From NCBI GenBank assembly GCA_001820655.1, contig MHQM01000028.1, positions 1-22,609 of the forward strand: a DNA stretch of 22,609 nucleotides, given 5' to 3'. This document shows positions 7,714 through 15,387 of this stretch, piece after piece (the stretch's first letter is position 1; every line of letters starts with the position of its first letter). A model generated the notes under the pieces. The model searched no databases, was not told the origin of the DNA, and was given only the letters and a program-made list of their open reading frames with translations. Origin of the DNA: Candidatus Sungbacteria bacterium RIFCSPHIGHO2_02_FULL_52_23 (GTDB lineage Bacteria > Patescibacteriota > Minisyncoccia > Sungbacterales > HO2-52-23). Position numbers and translations under genes: made by a program.

Positions 7714-8762
7714 CCGTCTTGTCGTCTGCATCTAAAAAAAATTTCATCGTAGCGGCGTGTATCATACTGCTGGCCACGGCCGCTCTTTTGTCCGGCTTTG
7801 TTTTGAGTTCCAAAACCGTGACCGTATTGCGCAAGACCGCATCGTTGTCGCCCGCTGAATTCCGCAGTCTTGAACCTGATGTCCGGCTTGAAGCGATTGA
7901 GCGCATTGCGAGCGAAAAGGGGATAAAGGAAGCGCAGGCGATGATCCGCGCCGCATATCCGGATGAACAAAATGCCGATCACGAGCTGGGGCACCGTATC
8001 GGAGAAATGGCATTTCAACAGTCTGGATTTGACGGCTTGGCATACTGCGATGCGTCCCTTGCGTTCGGATGTTTTCACGGCGTTGCATTCGCGGCGGTGA
8101 AGAAATACGGTCTTCGGGATGATATTGCTCAGAAATTCTGGGACGGCTGTCAACGTCAGACAACGCCGGGGAACTGTCTTCACGGGCTTGGACATGCGAT
8201 TACGGTGGTAAAAAATTATAATCTTATCCCTGCGTTTGAGGAATGCGAACGCATATTAACAAGCGACAACGACCGTTTCTGGTGCTACGATGGAGTGGTC
8301 ATGGAAGATATTACGCGTACGCTTGCGGGGCGGCAGAATCCTTATGCGAGTCTCACGGATCCTCGTGCGCCGTGTAATACATTTCCCAAAAAATATGAAG
8401 CCGTTTGCGTGCGTAATCATATTACGTTTGTAAAGGAACGTATGTCGTTGAGTTATGAGGAGATGCTGGAGCTATGCGAGTCTTACGCCGATGGGGTTAC
8501 TGTGAGAGAATGCGTTCATATGACCGGAAACGCGGTAGCGGGTTCTCGGCAAAATCCCGGTGATGTGATCAATCTTTGCGGCAATGCCCGAAGCGCGTAT
8601 CGTCAGTCATGTCTGGAAGGAGGAGTCGTTAAGTTTTCCATGGGTGGCGATTTCGCTCATGCGCGTGAACTCTGCGTTACGCTAGATCCGGGCGAGGCGC
8701 AGCAGGCATGCTTTTCAAAAATAGATCAATTCAAACATGAACGGGATACTACCGATATATAA
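7710..8762 (+). CDS. Exported Cys-paired His-motif protein, array member P5 (short form)
   Basis: A 350-residue paralog, clearly closest to P6. The membrane segment is at about residues 12-33. The exported part has 14 cysteines: besides the pair missing in P4, the N-terminal pair is absent and the aligned segment reads LEPDVRLEAIER. Motifs are HELGH at 91-95 (an exact HExxH followed by RIGE), GCFHG at 120-124 and CLHGLGH at 156-162, then four further C...C units. It starts in the ATGA overlap with P4 and overlaps P6 by 26 nt. HELGH hints at a zincin, but half of the paralogs lack that Glu. Confidence 0.88.
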   Translation: MTVLSSASKKNFIVAACIILLATAALLSGFVLSSKTVTVLRKTASLSPAEFRSLEPDVRLEAIERIASEKGIKEAQAMIRAAYPDEQNADHELGHRIGEMAFQQSGFDGLAYCDASLAFGCFHGVAFAAVKKYGLRDDIAQKFWDGCQRQTTPGNCLHGLGHAITVVKNYNLIPAFEECERILTSDNDRFWCYDGVVMEDITRTLAGRQNPYASLTDPRAPCNTFPKKYEAVCVRNHITFVKERMSLSYEEMLELCESYADGVTVRECVHMTGNAVAGSRQNPGDVINLCGNARSAYRQSCLEGGVVKFSMGGDFAHARELCVTLDPGEAQQACFSKIDQFKHERDTTDI

Positions 8763-9810
8763 TCATAAAAAACACGCGCGGATCGCGATGTTGATAGTGA
8801 CGGCGCTGGCATTTGGAGGAGGCATGGTGCAGTCATGGAGGGGGACCGCGCTCATACCGGGTCTTGTGCGGCACGCAGAAATTTCGGCTGCAGATAAGGC
8901 GTACTTCCGCAATCTTGAGTCGCAAGAACGACTTACCATTCTCCGTAAGATGGGCAAAGATGAAGGAAGCGAGGCGGTCTATGCATTTCTCAAGGCCGTT
9001 TATCCCGACGAGCCCGGCTCGGAGCATGAACTGGTGCATATCGTAGGCGAGATAGCCTTTTTGGAACGCCAATATGACGCTTTTCAGACGTGCGACTCAT
9101 TTTTCAGATTCGGATGCTATCATGGAGTAATCCTGCAGGCCATCAAGGAGCGTGGCGGCGGAAACGACATATTAAAATCACTCGGCCAAGGATGTCTTAA
9201 TTTGCAAAGCAATCGTACGGCGATTACGGCTTGCCTTCATGGTATTGGTCATGGCCTTATGGTCGTACGATCCTACGATCTCCTTGAATCATACAAAGAC
9301 TGTGATATCATGTTGGATGAACAGCCCGATCTCTTTTTCTGTTATGACGGCGTTTCTATGGAGAATGTGGTCAGGAGATTTGAACAGGAAGGCGCAAAAG
9401 ACTTTTTGGTTTCAAAGGATCCGTTCTATCCATGCGATTCTGTTCCGGATAAATACCAGGCTGCATGCGTGAGAGAGCACGTGCACCATGCCAGACGCGT
9501 CTTCTACAAAAAGGACACCCTGGCAACGGCGCGTTTTTGTCTGCATTTCCCTGATGAATCGGTGCGAACCGAATGCTTTGGGGGGTTGGGGAATGCGATT
9601 AACCAGGATAATTCCGATCATCCGGAGACAAATATCGCAGAATGCGATAAGACAGGCCAGCATTATCGGCAATACTGTATTGGAACTGCGGCTACCCAAT
9701 ACGCATTTTCCCGCCAGTTTGATAAGGCTCAAATGCTGTGTAACGCGCTGGCGGGCCGGGAACGGGAAGGGTGCCTGTTTTCAGTAGAGTCTGCGCGGTC
9801 ATCGCTCTAA
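8737..9810 (+). CDS. Exported Cys-paired His-motif protein, array member P6 (short form)
   Basis: A 357-residue paralog of P5, with matching blocks such as AYPDE/VYPDE before the first motif and CYDGV after the third. The chosen ATG gives a basic stretch (HKKHAR) before the membrane segment at about 15-33; an internal ATG at 8788 would lose that charge. The exported part has 14 cysteines in seven pairs. Motifs are HELVH at 97-101 followed by IVGE, GCYHG at 126-130 and CLHGIGH at 166-172. It is the last member, followed after 25 nt by a cupredoxin gene, so the two are probably co-transcribed. Confidence 0.88.
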   Translation: MNGILPIYNHKKHARIAMLIVTALAFGGGMVQSWRGTALIPGLVRHAEISAADKAYFRNLESQERLTILRKMGKDEGSEAVYAFLKAVYPDEPGSEHELVHIVGEIAFLERQYDAFQTCDSFFRFGCYHGVILQAIKERGGGNDILKSLGQGCLNLQSNRTAITACLHGIGHGLMVVRSYDLLESYKDCDIMLDEQPDLFFCYDGVSMENVVRRFEQEGAKDFLVSKDPFYPCDSVPDKYQAACVREHVHHARRVFYKKDTLATARFCLHFPDESVRTECFGGLGNAINQDNSDHPETNIAECDKTGQHYRQYCIGTAATQYAFSRQFDKAQMLCNALAGREREGCLFSVESARSSL

Positions 9811-9835
9811 AGCAAAAGCGCTAGCCATAGGAAAC

Positions 9836-10243
9836 ATGTCTACAAGTAAAAAAATTATTCTCTTCGTAGTCCTTGCCATTACCATTCTTGGGGGGATACT
9901 AGTAGGTACTTTATCCCGAGAAAAAACGGCGAGTGGAGATTCTACGAAGATCTACTCCGATTTTGCAACGATAACAATGGTCGCGGACGGATTTTCCCCC
10001 GCTGTCATTACGGTAAGAAAAGGCACGCGCGTCACATTCATCAACCGTGATACATTGTGGAGATGGCCTGCGTCGGATATCCATCCGTCGCATGATCTGT
10101 ATCCGCAGTTTGATCCCAAACACCCCATTGAGCCGGGAGAGGAGTGGAGCTTTGTATTTGAAGAAAAAGGAGAATGGGGAATGCATGATCATCTCGCGCC
10201 CTATATAACCGGAAAAGTGACCGTCATTAGACCTACTGATTAA
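9836..10243 (+). CDS. Membrane-anchored cupredoxin, His-rich site (cupredoxin B)
   Basis: A 135-residue protein: membrane anchor at about residues 5-27, then a single cupredoxin domain. FSPAVITVRKGTRVTFINRD is the usual first half. The likely copper region is WPASDIHPSHDLYP plus GMHDHLAP, with several His residues and no Cys. This HPxH/HDH form is familiar from short bacterial plastocyanin-like proteins, so it would be a His-ligated rather than classic blue-copper site. AGGAAA lies 1 nt before the ATG, a close and imperfect ribosome site. The last four codons and the stop lie inside the left arm of the large palindrome at 10228-10429, so the C-terminus may have been set by that element. Confidence 0.85.
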   Translation: MSTSKKIILFVVLAITILGGILVGTLSREKTASGDSTKIYSDFATITMVADGFSPAVITVRKGTRVTFINRDTLWRWPASDIHPSHDLYPQFDPKHPIEPGEEWSFVFEEKGEWGMHDHLAPYITGKVTVIRPTD

Positions 10244-10429
10244 ATATTATTCTACTCCGATGTCCAGATTTCGGAGACGGGGCATCCCGCTATGCGGGAA
10301 CGCCTCGCGTCTGTCCTACGACTTTGCAAAAATTACTCAACATATACGCCGTATATGTCTCATAATTTTTGCTTTGTCTCGCACGAAATCTGAACATCTC
10401 GTAACGAAACTATTTAATCAGTAGGTCTA
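10228..10429. repeat. About 200-bp imperfect palindrome with 19-bp perfect arms
   Basis: TAGACCTACTGATTAAATA at 10228-10246 is the exact reverse complement of 10411-10429. Inward, GATGTCCAGATTTCG pairs with the right-arm sequence at 14 of 15 positions. The core CATATACG-C-CGTATATG is at 10341-10357, flanked by matching CAAAAATTA arms. The left arm has about 40 extra bases that hold a small hairpin (TCCCGC-TAT-GCGGGA). No ORF lies inside. It could be a miniature inverted-repeat element or a large cruciform or RNA stem. It fills most of the gap before cupredoxin C. Confidence 0.75.
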
Positions 10430-10496
10430 TTGAGTAAAATCCGAACAATTTCCATTTTGCGACGCATAAACGAATAACATCTAAAATATAAAATAT

Positions 10497-11057
10497 ATGA
10501 GTACGGCAATCAAACACTGGATACGGAACAAGAACGTTTTGCGGGTGCTCCGCATTATTGGTCTTATCATTTTTCTTGCGATCGTCTTCCTCGTCGGCAA
10601 TGTTGCCGCAATGCTGCTTCCTCGAAACGGGTGGCGGTCGTTGCTGCCGTCCTCTCGCCAGGGGGAAATTCAATCACAGATACGAGACAGCGGCAACGAA
10701 ACAAAAGGCGGTTTTGTAGCGGGAATAAAAGTTCCGGATATAAACGGGTCGGCTGACGAAAAAATGAAGTTTGCGCAGGCGATTCATACTGCGGCGAAAG
10801 AGACAAATACTCTTGAGATCAAATCGGACTGTACGATTATCCCCCCGATTATCCGGGTGAAGGAGGGGAGTGACATAACAATTTGGAATCGGGACAGTCG
10901 TGAGCATCATATGGTTATCTTTACCGGCGAATCCACGATAGCCTCAGGCGCCAGACAGATGATCAAGGCACAGTTTAAAAACGGCCCGGGTATCTATGGC
11001 GTCATGTGCGACGGTAACGCTACAGCGGGCTTTCTTGAAGTAGCTCCGGGGGAATAA
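10497..11057 (+). CDS. Membrane-anchored cupredoxin-like protein (cupredoxin C)
   Basis: A 186-residue paralog of cupredoxin A. It has a basic start, a membrane segment at about 22-42, a linker and a C-terminal cupredoxin-like domain. Shared positions with cupredoxin A are the Cys in SDCTIIPP, the His in EHHMVIF, and the Cys in GPGIYGVMCD. As in cupredoxin A, no His or Met follows that Cys, so the classic type-1 copper set is incomplete. A segment before the domain (AIHTAAKETNTLEI) also matches cupredoxin A. No Shine-Dalgarno is visible; the leader is AT-rich. GACGCATAAACG at 10461-10472 upstream resembles the R box of the intergenic repeat with one base missing. It ends at a bidirectional terminator. 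Confidence 0.8.
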   Translation: MSTAIKHWIRNKNVLRVLRIIGLIIFLAIVFLVGNVAAMLLPRNGWRSLLPSSRQGEIQSQIRDSGNETKGGFVAGIKVPDINGSADEKMKFAQAIHTAAKETNTLEIKSDCTIIPPIIRVKEGSDITIWNRDSREHHMVIFTGESTIASGARQMIKAQFKNGPGIYGVMCDGNATAGFLEVAPGE

Positions 11058-11065
11058 ATCGCAAT

Positions 11066-11102
11066 GTTATAAAAGCCCCTGCATCGCAGGGGCTTTTATA
11101 AC
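11066..11102. terminator. Bidirectional terminator between cupredoxin C and rny
   Basis: A 17-bp perfect stem (11066-11082 with 11086-11102) around an ATC loop has a GC-rich core next to the loop and A and T runs outside. It serves both convergent genes. Confidence 0.9.
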
Positions 11103-11115
11103 TCGGACCAAGGGC

Positions 11116-12642
11116 TTATCTTGCGTATTCAATGACGCGCGATTCGCGGATGACGGTGATCTTGATCTCGCCCGGATACTTGAGTTCGTTTTCCACGCGA
11201 AGGGCGATTGCCCGCGCAAGATCGCGCGCTTCCAGATCACTTACTTTCTCGGGGGTGACGAATATGCGGATCTCGCGGCCTGCGGAGATCGCATATGCTT
11301 TTTCTATGCCCTCAAATGACGTTGCGATTTTCTCAAGCTCCTCCAGGCGCTTGAGATAGTTTTCCACCGAGTCGCGGCGCGCTCCGGGGCGGGATGCCGA
11401 GATTGCGTCTACCGTCTGCACGATGATGGATTCTATCGTCTCATACGGATACTCCTCGTGGTGGGACTGCATGGCCTGGATCACGCGCTTGTCTATGCCA
11501 AATTTCTGCAGGATTCTGCGTCCGATCTCAACATGCGTGCCGGTTACTTCGTGATCCACGGCTTTGCCGATATCGTGCAGGAGCGCGCCTTTTTTGGCGA
11601 TGGCGACATCCGCTCCGAGTTCTTCGGCAAGCATGGCGGCCAAATGCGTCATTTCCACCGAGTGCTGGAGCACGTTCTGGCCGTAGCTTGTACGGAAGCG
11701 CAGACGGCCGAGAAGTGTCAGGAGCCGCGGATCCAGATCAAAGATGCCGACTTCATACGCGGCTTGCTCCGCGGCTTGTTTGATCTGCTTCTCTATGTCC
11801 TGCCCCGCTTTCTCCACAGCTTCTTCAATACGCGCGGGCTGGATCCTGCCGTCCTGGATCAGTGCTTCAAGAGCCGACTTGGCGATCTGGCGGCGTATGG
11901 GGTCAAAACCCGAGATGATGATGGCACCCGGCGTTTCGTCTACGATGATTTCAACGCCTGCCGCGCGCTCCAGAGCCTTGATATTGCGCCCTTCGCGTCC
12001 GATGATCTTGCCTTTGAGGTCGTCAGAGCCGATAGCGACCGCCGTTGTCGTAACTTCGGATGTCGTGGCGCTTGCAAGGCGTTGGATGAGTGTTGCAAGG
12101 ATATCTTTTGCGCGGCGTTCCAGCTCCTCGGCTCCGGTCTGCTCCATCTTTTTGACCCGCGCCATGATATCCTCGCTGTGATTTTTCTCAATCTCCGCCG
12201 AAAGCTCTTTGACAGCGTCTTCGCGGGAGAGGCCGGATATGCGTTCAAGTTCTTTTTCCGCCTGCTCCTTGCGGGCCTCCCACTCCGTCTTAAGAACTCG
12301 GACTTTTTCAATCCGATGTTCCGTCTCCTGCTCTTTTTTGCGCGCGTCTTCAATCCTGCGGTCAATGGAGCCTTCGCGCTCCAGCATCCGCTCTTCAAGC
12401 CGCCTGATCTCCTTGAGCCGGTCCCGCTCTTCGTTTTTGGCTTCTTCCAGAACTTTGGCAGATTTTTCCTTCGCGGTGAGAAGCGTTTCTTTTGCCTCTG
12501 TACGGGCGTCTTCAACAAGCTTTTTGAGACGTGTCTCAATCGAAGATGCCCGTTGGGCCGCAACGAGTTGGCGTATAAAATATCCGATACCGGCGCCTAC
12601 GAGCAGTGCTCCGGCGGCGGCAATCAATAGCGCTCCGTTCAT
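11116..12642 (-). CDS. rny: Ribonuclease Y
   Basis: Endoribonuclease that starts mRNA decay at the inner membrane face in bacteria lacking RNase E. All parts are present in 508 residues, near the usual 510-520. There is an N-terminal membrane helix (about 4-26), then a charged coiled coil to about 185. A KH RNA-binding domain follows, with GREGRN at 215-220. The HD phosphohydrolase domain has His327, the His356-Asp357 pair in LLHDIGK, His370, His394/395 and Asp412. The chosen ATG directly precedes the membrane helix. It is transcribed divergently from gpmI across a 424-nt gap and convergently with the cupredoxin locus. Confidence 0.97.
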   Translation of the reverse strand: MNGALLIAAAGALLVGAGIGYFIRQLVAAQRASSIETRLKKLVEDARTEAKETLLTAKEKSAKVLEEAKNEERDRLKEIRRLEERMLEREGSIDRRIEDARKKEQETEHRIEKVRVLKTEWEARKEQAEKELERISGLSREDAVKELSAEIEKNHSEDIMARVKKMEQTGAEELERRAKDILATLIQRLASATTSEVTTTAVAIGSDDLKGKIIGREGRNIKALERAAGVEIIVDETPGAIIISGFDPIRRQIAKSALEALIQDGRIQPARIEEAVEKAGQDIEKQIKQAAEQAAYEVGIFDLDPRLLTLLGRLRFRTSYGQNVLQHSVEMTHLAAMLAEELGADVAIAKKGALLHDIGKAVDHEVTGTHVEIGRRILQKFGIDKRVIQAMQSHHEEYPYETIESIIVQTVDAISASRPGARRDSVENYLKRLEELEKIATSFEGIEKAYAISAGREIRIFVTPEKVSDLEARDLARAIALRVENELKYPGEIKITVIRESRVIEYAR

Positions 12643-12736
12643 AAATGTATGAAAGAAAAGAGCGCGTCACGAGCGAGACTCCGACGTCGTCCCCAAGAAG
12701 GGGATACGTGTTATGAGATACAAAGAAAGATTTTGG

Positions 12737-12824
12737 ATAAAGGTTTTGCGTTAAACCTTTGATGCGTCGTCGCTCGCGTGATCCGAGCTTGCTCGCATTT
12801 CGCTCCTCGCTAGACGCAATAAAC
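12737..12824 (+). repeat. Structured intergenic repeat, short copy
   Basis: This copy has the same three boxes as 6231-6390 without the long insert between L and M. L is AAAGGTTT (12739-12746), M begins AAACCTTT (12753-12760) and continues GATGCGTC, and R is CTCCTCGCTAGACGCAATAAAC (12804-12824). L and M form an 8-bp hairpin. The M segment 12758-12768 can pair with R 12813-12823 at ten of eleven positions, one of them a wobble. Confidence 0.65.
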
Positions 12825-12960
12825 CGCGTATTATCGCGCCATGCCGGTCGCATACGGCATCCAATGAGAAAAATAGCGCAAAGGAGAAAGATTTCCTCTG
12901 TAGTTGTATCGGAGTGTGTTCGCGCGTGGTGGCATCTCTATTCCCTTAAATTAGATCAAT

Positions 12961-12989
12961 TTGCACGTAAGGATAACTACATTTATACG
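12961..12989 (+). promoter_or_regulatory. Possible gpmI promoter
   Basis: TTGCAC at 12961-12966 and TATACG at 12984-12989 are 17 nt apart, about 78 nt before the gpmI start. The -35 match is weak (three of six) and the -10 is four of six. Confidence 0.3.
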
Positions 12990-13034
12990 GTATCAGGAAT
13001 GTATCGGAGTGTCAAACCTGCGGAACGGGAACAA

Positions 13035-13060
13035 GGAATTAGGAATTAGGAATTAGGAAT
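13035..13060 (+). repeat. GGAATTA heptamer array before gpmI
   Basis: Three perfect GGAATTA units and a partial GGAAT run directly into the gpmI start. The last unit supplies AGGAA at 13055-13059, 7 nt before the ATG, which is a well-placed ribosome-binding site. The same heptamer recurs between hppA and nusA. Confidence 0.8.
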
Positions 13061-13066
13061 GATATT

Positions 13067-14653
13067 ATGGATGCTATGCCGCATCCTTTTCTTCTCGTCA
13101 TACTTGACGGCTTTGGCGTATCGCCTGAAATGCAGGGCAATCCGGTCGCCGAGGCAAAAAAACCCGTCTTGGACGGGTTTGAGCAAAAATACCCCTTTAC
13201 TACCCTCCAGGCATCGGGTGTAGCTGTAGGGCTTCCATGGGGCGAATCGGGTAATTCCGAAGTAGGACACCTCACGATGGGGGCGGGGCGCGTCATCCAT
13301 CATCACTTGCCGCGGATTATCCACGCAATACGGGACGGGTCTTTTTTTGAGAACCCCGTTTTAAAAGAGGCCGCGGCGCATGCGCGCGCGCATGGCGGGC
13401 GTCTGCATATCGCGGGCCTGGTATCGTCTGGCTCGGTGCATAGCTACTCCGACCATCTCATGGCTTTGCTTGAATTCGCGTCCCGTGAGCAGATCTCGGA
13501 GACCTATGTGCATGTACTCACCGATGGCAAAGATGCGCCGCCAAAAGAAGGCGCGCGGTTTCTTGCAGGTCTTGCCGCGCGTATGGCAAGCGAATACCCC
13601 AAAGCGCATTTGGCATCAATTGTGGGACGGTTTTTTGCGATGGATCGCGATGACAAATGGGATCGCGTGGCGCGGGCATATGACCTGATGGTACTCGGCA
13701 GGGGCGAGAAGATCGCATCGCTCTCCGACTATCTTGCCGCGTCATACGCCAAAGGCGTCACGGACGAATTTGTTGAGCCTGCCATTGTTTCCGGAGAGGG
13801 TGGGCCAGCGCCTGTGATCAAGCAGGGAGATGCGCTTGTGCTCTTCAATTTCCGCGAGGATTCTATGCGCGAGATCACGCGCGCGTTCACGGAAGACGAC
13901 TTTGACAAGTTTCCGCGCGAGAAACTGCAAGATCTATTTGTCGTAACTATGACCGAGTATGAGAAGGGGATGCGTGGCGCGCATGCGGCCTTTCCTGCAC
14001 CCGGGGTTACGCATCCGCTTGGCGCGGTACTTGCTTCTGCAGGGCTTCGCCAGCTCCGGATCGCCGAGACGGAGAAATACGCTCATGTAACATATTTTTT
14101 CAACGGCGGCGACGAAAAGCCGTTTGTGGGCGAGGATCGGATGCTTGTACCATCGCTTTCGGTAGCGCACTTTGACGAAGCACCCCAGATGAGGAGTGAC
14201 GAGATCGCGACGCGCATCATCGCCAACATGGACTCATATGACATCATCATCGCCAATTTTGCGAATGCGGATATGATCGGCCATTCCGGCAATTTCCATG
14301 CCGCAGTACAGGCGGTTGAGGCGCTGGATACGGCTCTGGGGAGACTTGCTGATGCGGTTTTGGAGAAAAATGGCATGATGGTTATCACTGCGGATCACGG
14401 TAATGTGGAGCTCAAACGAAGTGCGGTAAGCGGGGAGAGTATGACCAAACACTCACTCAATCCTGTGCCTTTTTTCGTGATCAGCGAGCGTTTTTTGCGC
14501 AAGACTCCGCGGGATACTGCCGCGATCGCAAAAGCAAAATCAGAGATCGGCGGCATCCTCACGGATGTAGCACCCACCGTGCTTGAACTGCTGGGTCTGC
14601 AAAAGCCAGCGGAGATGACAGGACAGAGCCTTTTGCCGTTTTTGAAGAAGTAG
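13067..14653 (+). CDS. gpmI: 2,3-bisphosphoglycerate-independent phosphoglycerate mutase
   Basis: Interconverts 3- and 2-phosphoglycerate in glycolysis in the cytoplasm, using two Mn ions. The 528 residues match the usual 505-550. Family motifs appear in order: LDGFG near the start, GNSEVGH with the catalytic Ser, HVLTDGKD, GRFFAMDRDDKWDR, NFREDSMREITRAF, EKYAHVTYFFNGG, NADMIGHSGN, TADHGN and KHSLNPVPF. The alkaline-phosphatase-type metal residues are therefore present. The ATG at 13067 has a good AGGAA site; the ATG three codons later is an alternative. The gene stands alone between a divergent promoter region and a bidirectional terminator shared with clpP. Confidence 0.97.
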   Translation: MDAMPHPFLLVILDGFGVSPEMQGNPVAEAKKPVLDGFEQKYPFTTLQASGVAVGLPWGESGNSEVGHLTMGAGRVIHHHLPRIIHAIRDGSFFENPVLKEAAAHARAHGGRLHIAGLVSSGSVHSYSDHLMALLEFASREQISETYVHVLTDGKDAPPKEGARFLAGLAARMASEYPKAHLASIVGRFFAMDRDDKWDRVARAYDLMVLGRGEKIASLSDYLAASYAKGVTDEFVEPAIVSGEGGPAPVIKQGDALVLFNFREDSMREITRAFTEDDFDKFPREKLQDLFVVTMTEYEKGMRGAHAAFPAPGVTHPLGAVLASAGLRQLRIAETEKYAHVTYFFNGGDEKPFVGEDRMLVPSLSVAHFDEAPQMRSDEIATRIIANMDSYDIIIANFANADMIGHSGNFHAAVQAVEALDTALGRLADAVLEKNGMMVITADHGNVELKRSAVSGESMTKHSLNPVPFFVISERFLRKTPRDTAAIAKAKSEIGGILTDVAPTVLELLGLQKPAEMTGQSLLPFLKK

Positions 14654-14668
14654 CAATACTTATGAAGC

Positions 14669-14702
14669 AAAAAAGAGATTCCCGGACGGGAATCTCTTTT
14701 TT
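14669..14702. terminator. Bidirectional terminator between gpmI and clpP
   Basis: A 15-bp perfect stem (14669-14683 with 14688-14702) around GGAC has an A-run on the left and a T-run on the right. It sits between two convergent genes. Confidence 0.9.
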
Positions 14703-14718
14703 GAAAATAGGGTATGGA

Positions 14719-15342
14719 CTATGCTTTTGAATTATTTGGCTTGCGTTTGATGACTTCGTCAATCACGCCGTATTTTTTGGCTTCCTCGGCATCCATCCAG
14801 AAGTCGCGGTCAGTGTCGCTCTCTATTTTCTCCAGCTTTTGTCCGGTGTGCTTGGCCAAGATTCCATTGAGCCGCGCTTTGACGCGCAGAATCTGCCGCG
14901 CGGCGATTTCAATCTCTACGGCCTGTCCCTCGGCTCCTCCCATGACCTGGTGCAGGAGTATCTCGCTATTGGTAAGCGCGAATCGTTTGCCCTTTGCTCC
15001 TGCTGTGAGAAGAGTAGCTCCCATGGACGCGGCGATGCCGACACAGATCGTGGAGACATCGGGCTTTACATACTGCATGGTGTCGTAGATTGCCATACCG
15101 GCACTCACCGAGCCGCCGGGGGAGTTGATGTAGAGTTTGATATCCTTTTTCTCGTCCTCCGACTCCAAAAAGAGGAGTTGCGCGATGACGGTGTTTGCCA
15201 TGGCGTCCATGATGGGGCCGCCGAGAAAAACAATACGTTCTTTCAGGAGGCGCGAGAAAATATCATACGCGCGCTCTCCGAATTGGGATTTTTCTATAAC
15301 GGTAGGGATAAGATATTGATTGGAGATGTGTTTGTGATTCAT
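14719..15342 (-). CDS. clpP: ATP-dependent Clp protease proteolytic subunit
   Basis: Serine protease core of the Clp machine, which degrades proteins delivered by ClpX or ClpC. The 207 residues match the family. The catalytic triad is Ser106 in GIAASMGA, His131 in LLHQVMGGAEGQ, and Asp180 in DTDRDFWM. The INSPGGSV strand and the C-terminal YGVIDEV are also typical. It lies on the same strand as tig, an order common in bacteria, but a RelE-type pair and an unknown gene lie between them. No ClpX gene is in the window. Confidence 0.97.
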   Translation of the reverse strand: MNHKHISNQYLIPTVIEKSQFGERAYDIFSRLLKERIVFLGGPIMDAMANTVIAQLLFLESEDEKKDIKLYINSPGGSVSAGMAIYDTMQYVKPDVSTICVGIAASMGATLLTAGAKGKRFALTNSEILLHQVMGGAEGQAVEIEIAARQILRVKARLNGILAKHTGQKLEKIESDTDRDFWMDAEEAKKYGVIDEVIKRKPNNSKA

Positions 15343-15387
15343 CTATTTTTATAGATTGCCGTCAGAAATAAATGCTTCTTCTAAATA

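Larger units (their letters stand above)
12643..13066. other. Divergent rny-gpmI intergenic region
   Basis: The 424-nt gap holds, in order, a small hairpin TCCCC-AAGAA-GGGGA at 12690-12704, the short copy of the structured repeat, an AT-rich stretch with a possible gpmI promoter, and a GGAATTA heptamer array ending at the gpmI ribosome site. A 96-codon open frame at 12759-13049 runs through the repeat and heptamers and is not believable as a gene. I see no clear rny promoter. Confidence 0.6.

Noticed and set aside
7980..7994. HELGH in P5 as proof of a metalloprotease
   Set aside because: The Glu is absent in P1, P2 and P4, and no clear third zinc ligand is visible; kept only as a question in the findings.
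11458..12630. 390-codon + strand open frame
   Set aside because: It is the antisense of rny, which has full family motifs; GC-rich codon bias opens the opposite frame.
12759..13049. 96-codon + strand open frame in the rny-gpmI gap
   Set aside because: It runs through the structured repeat and the heptamer array, has no ribosome site, and shows no protein-like pattern.
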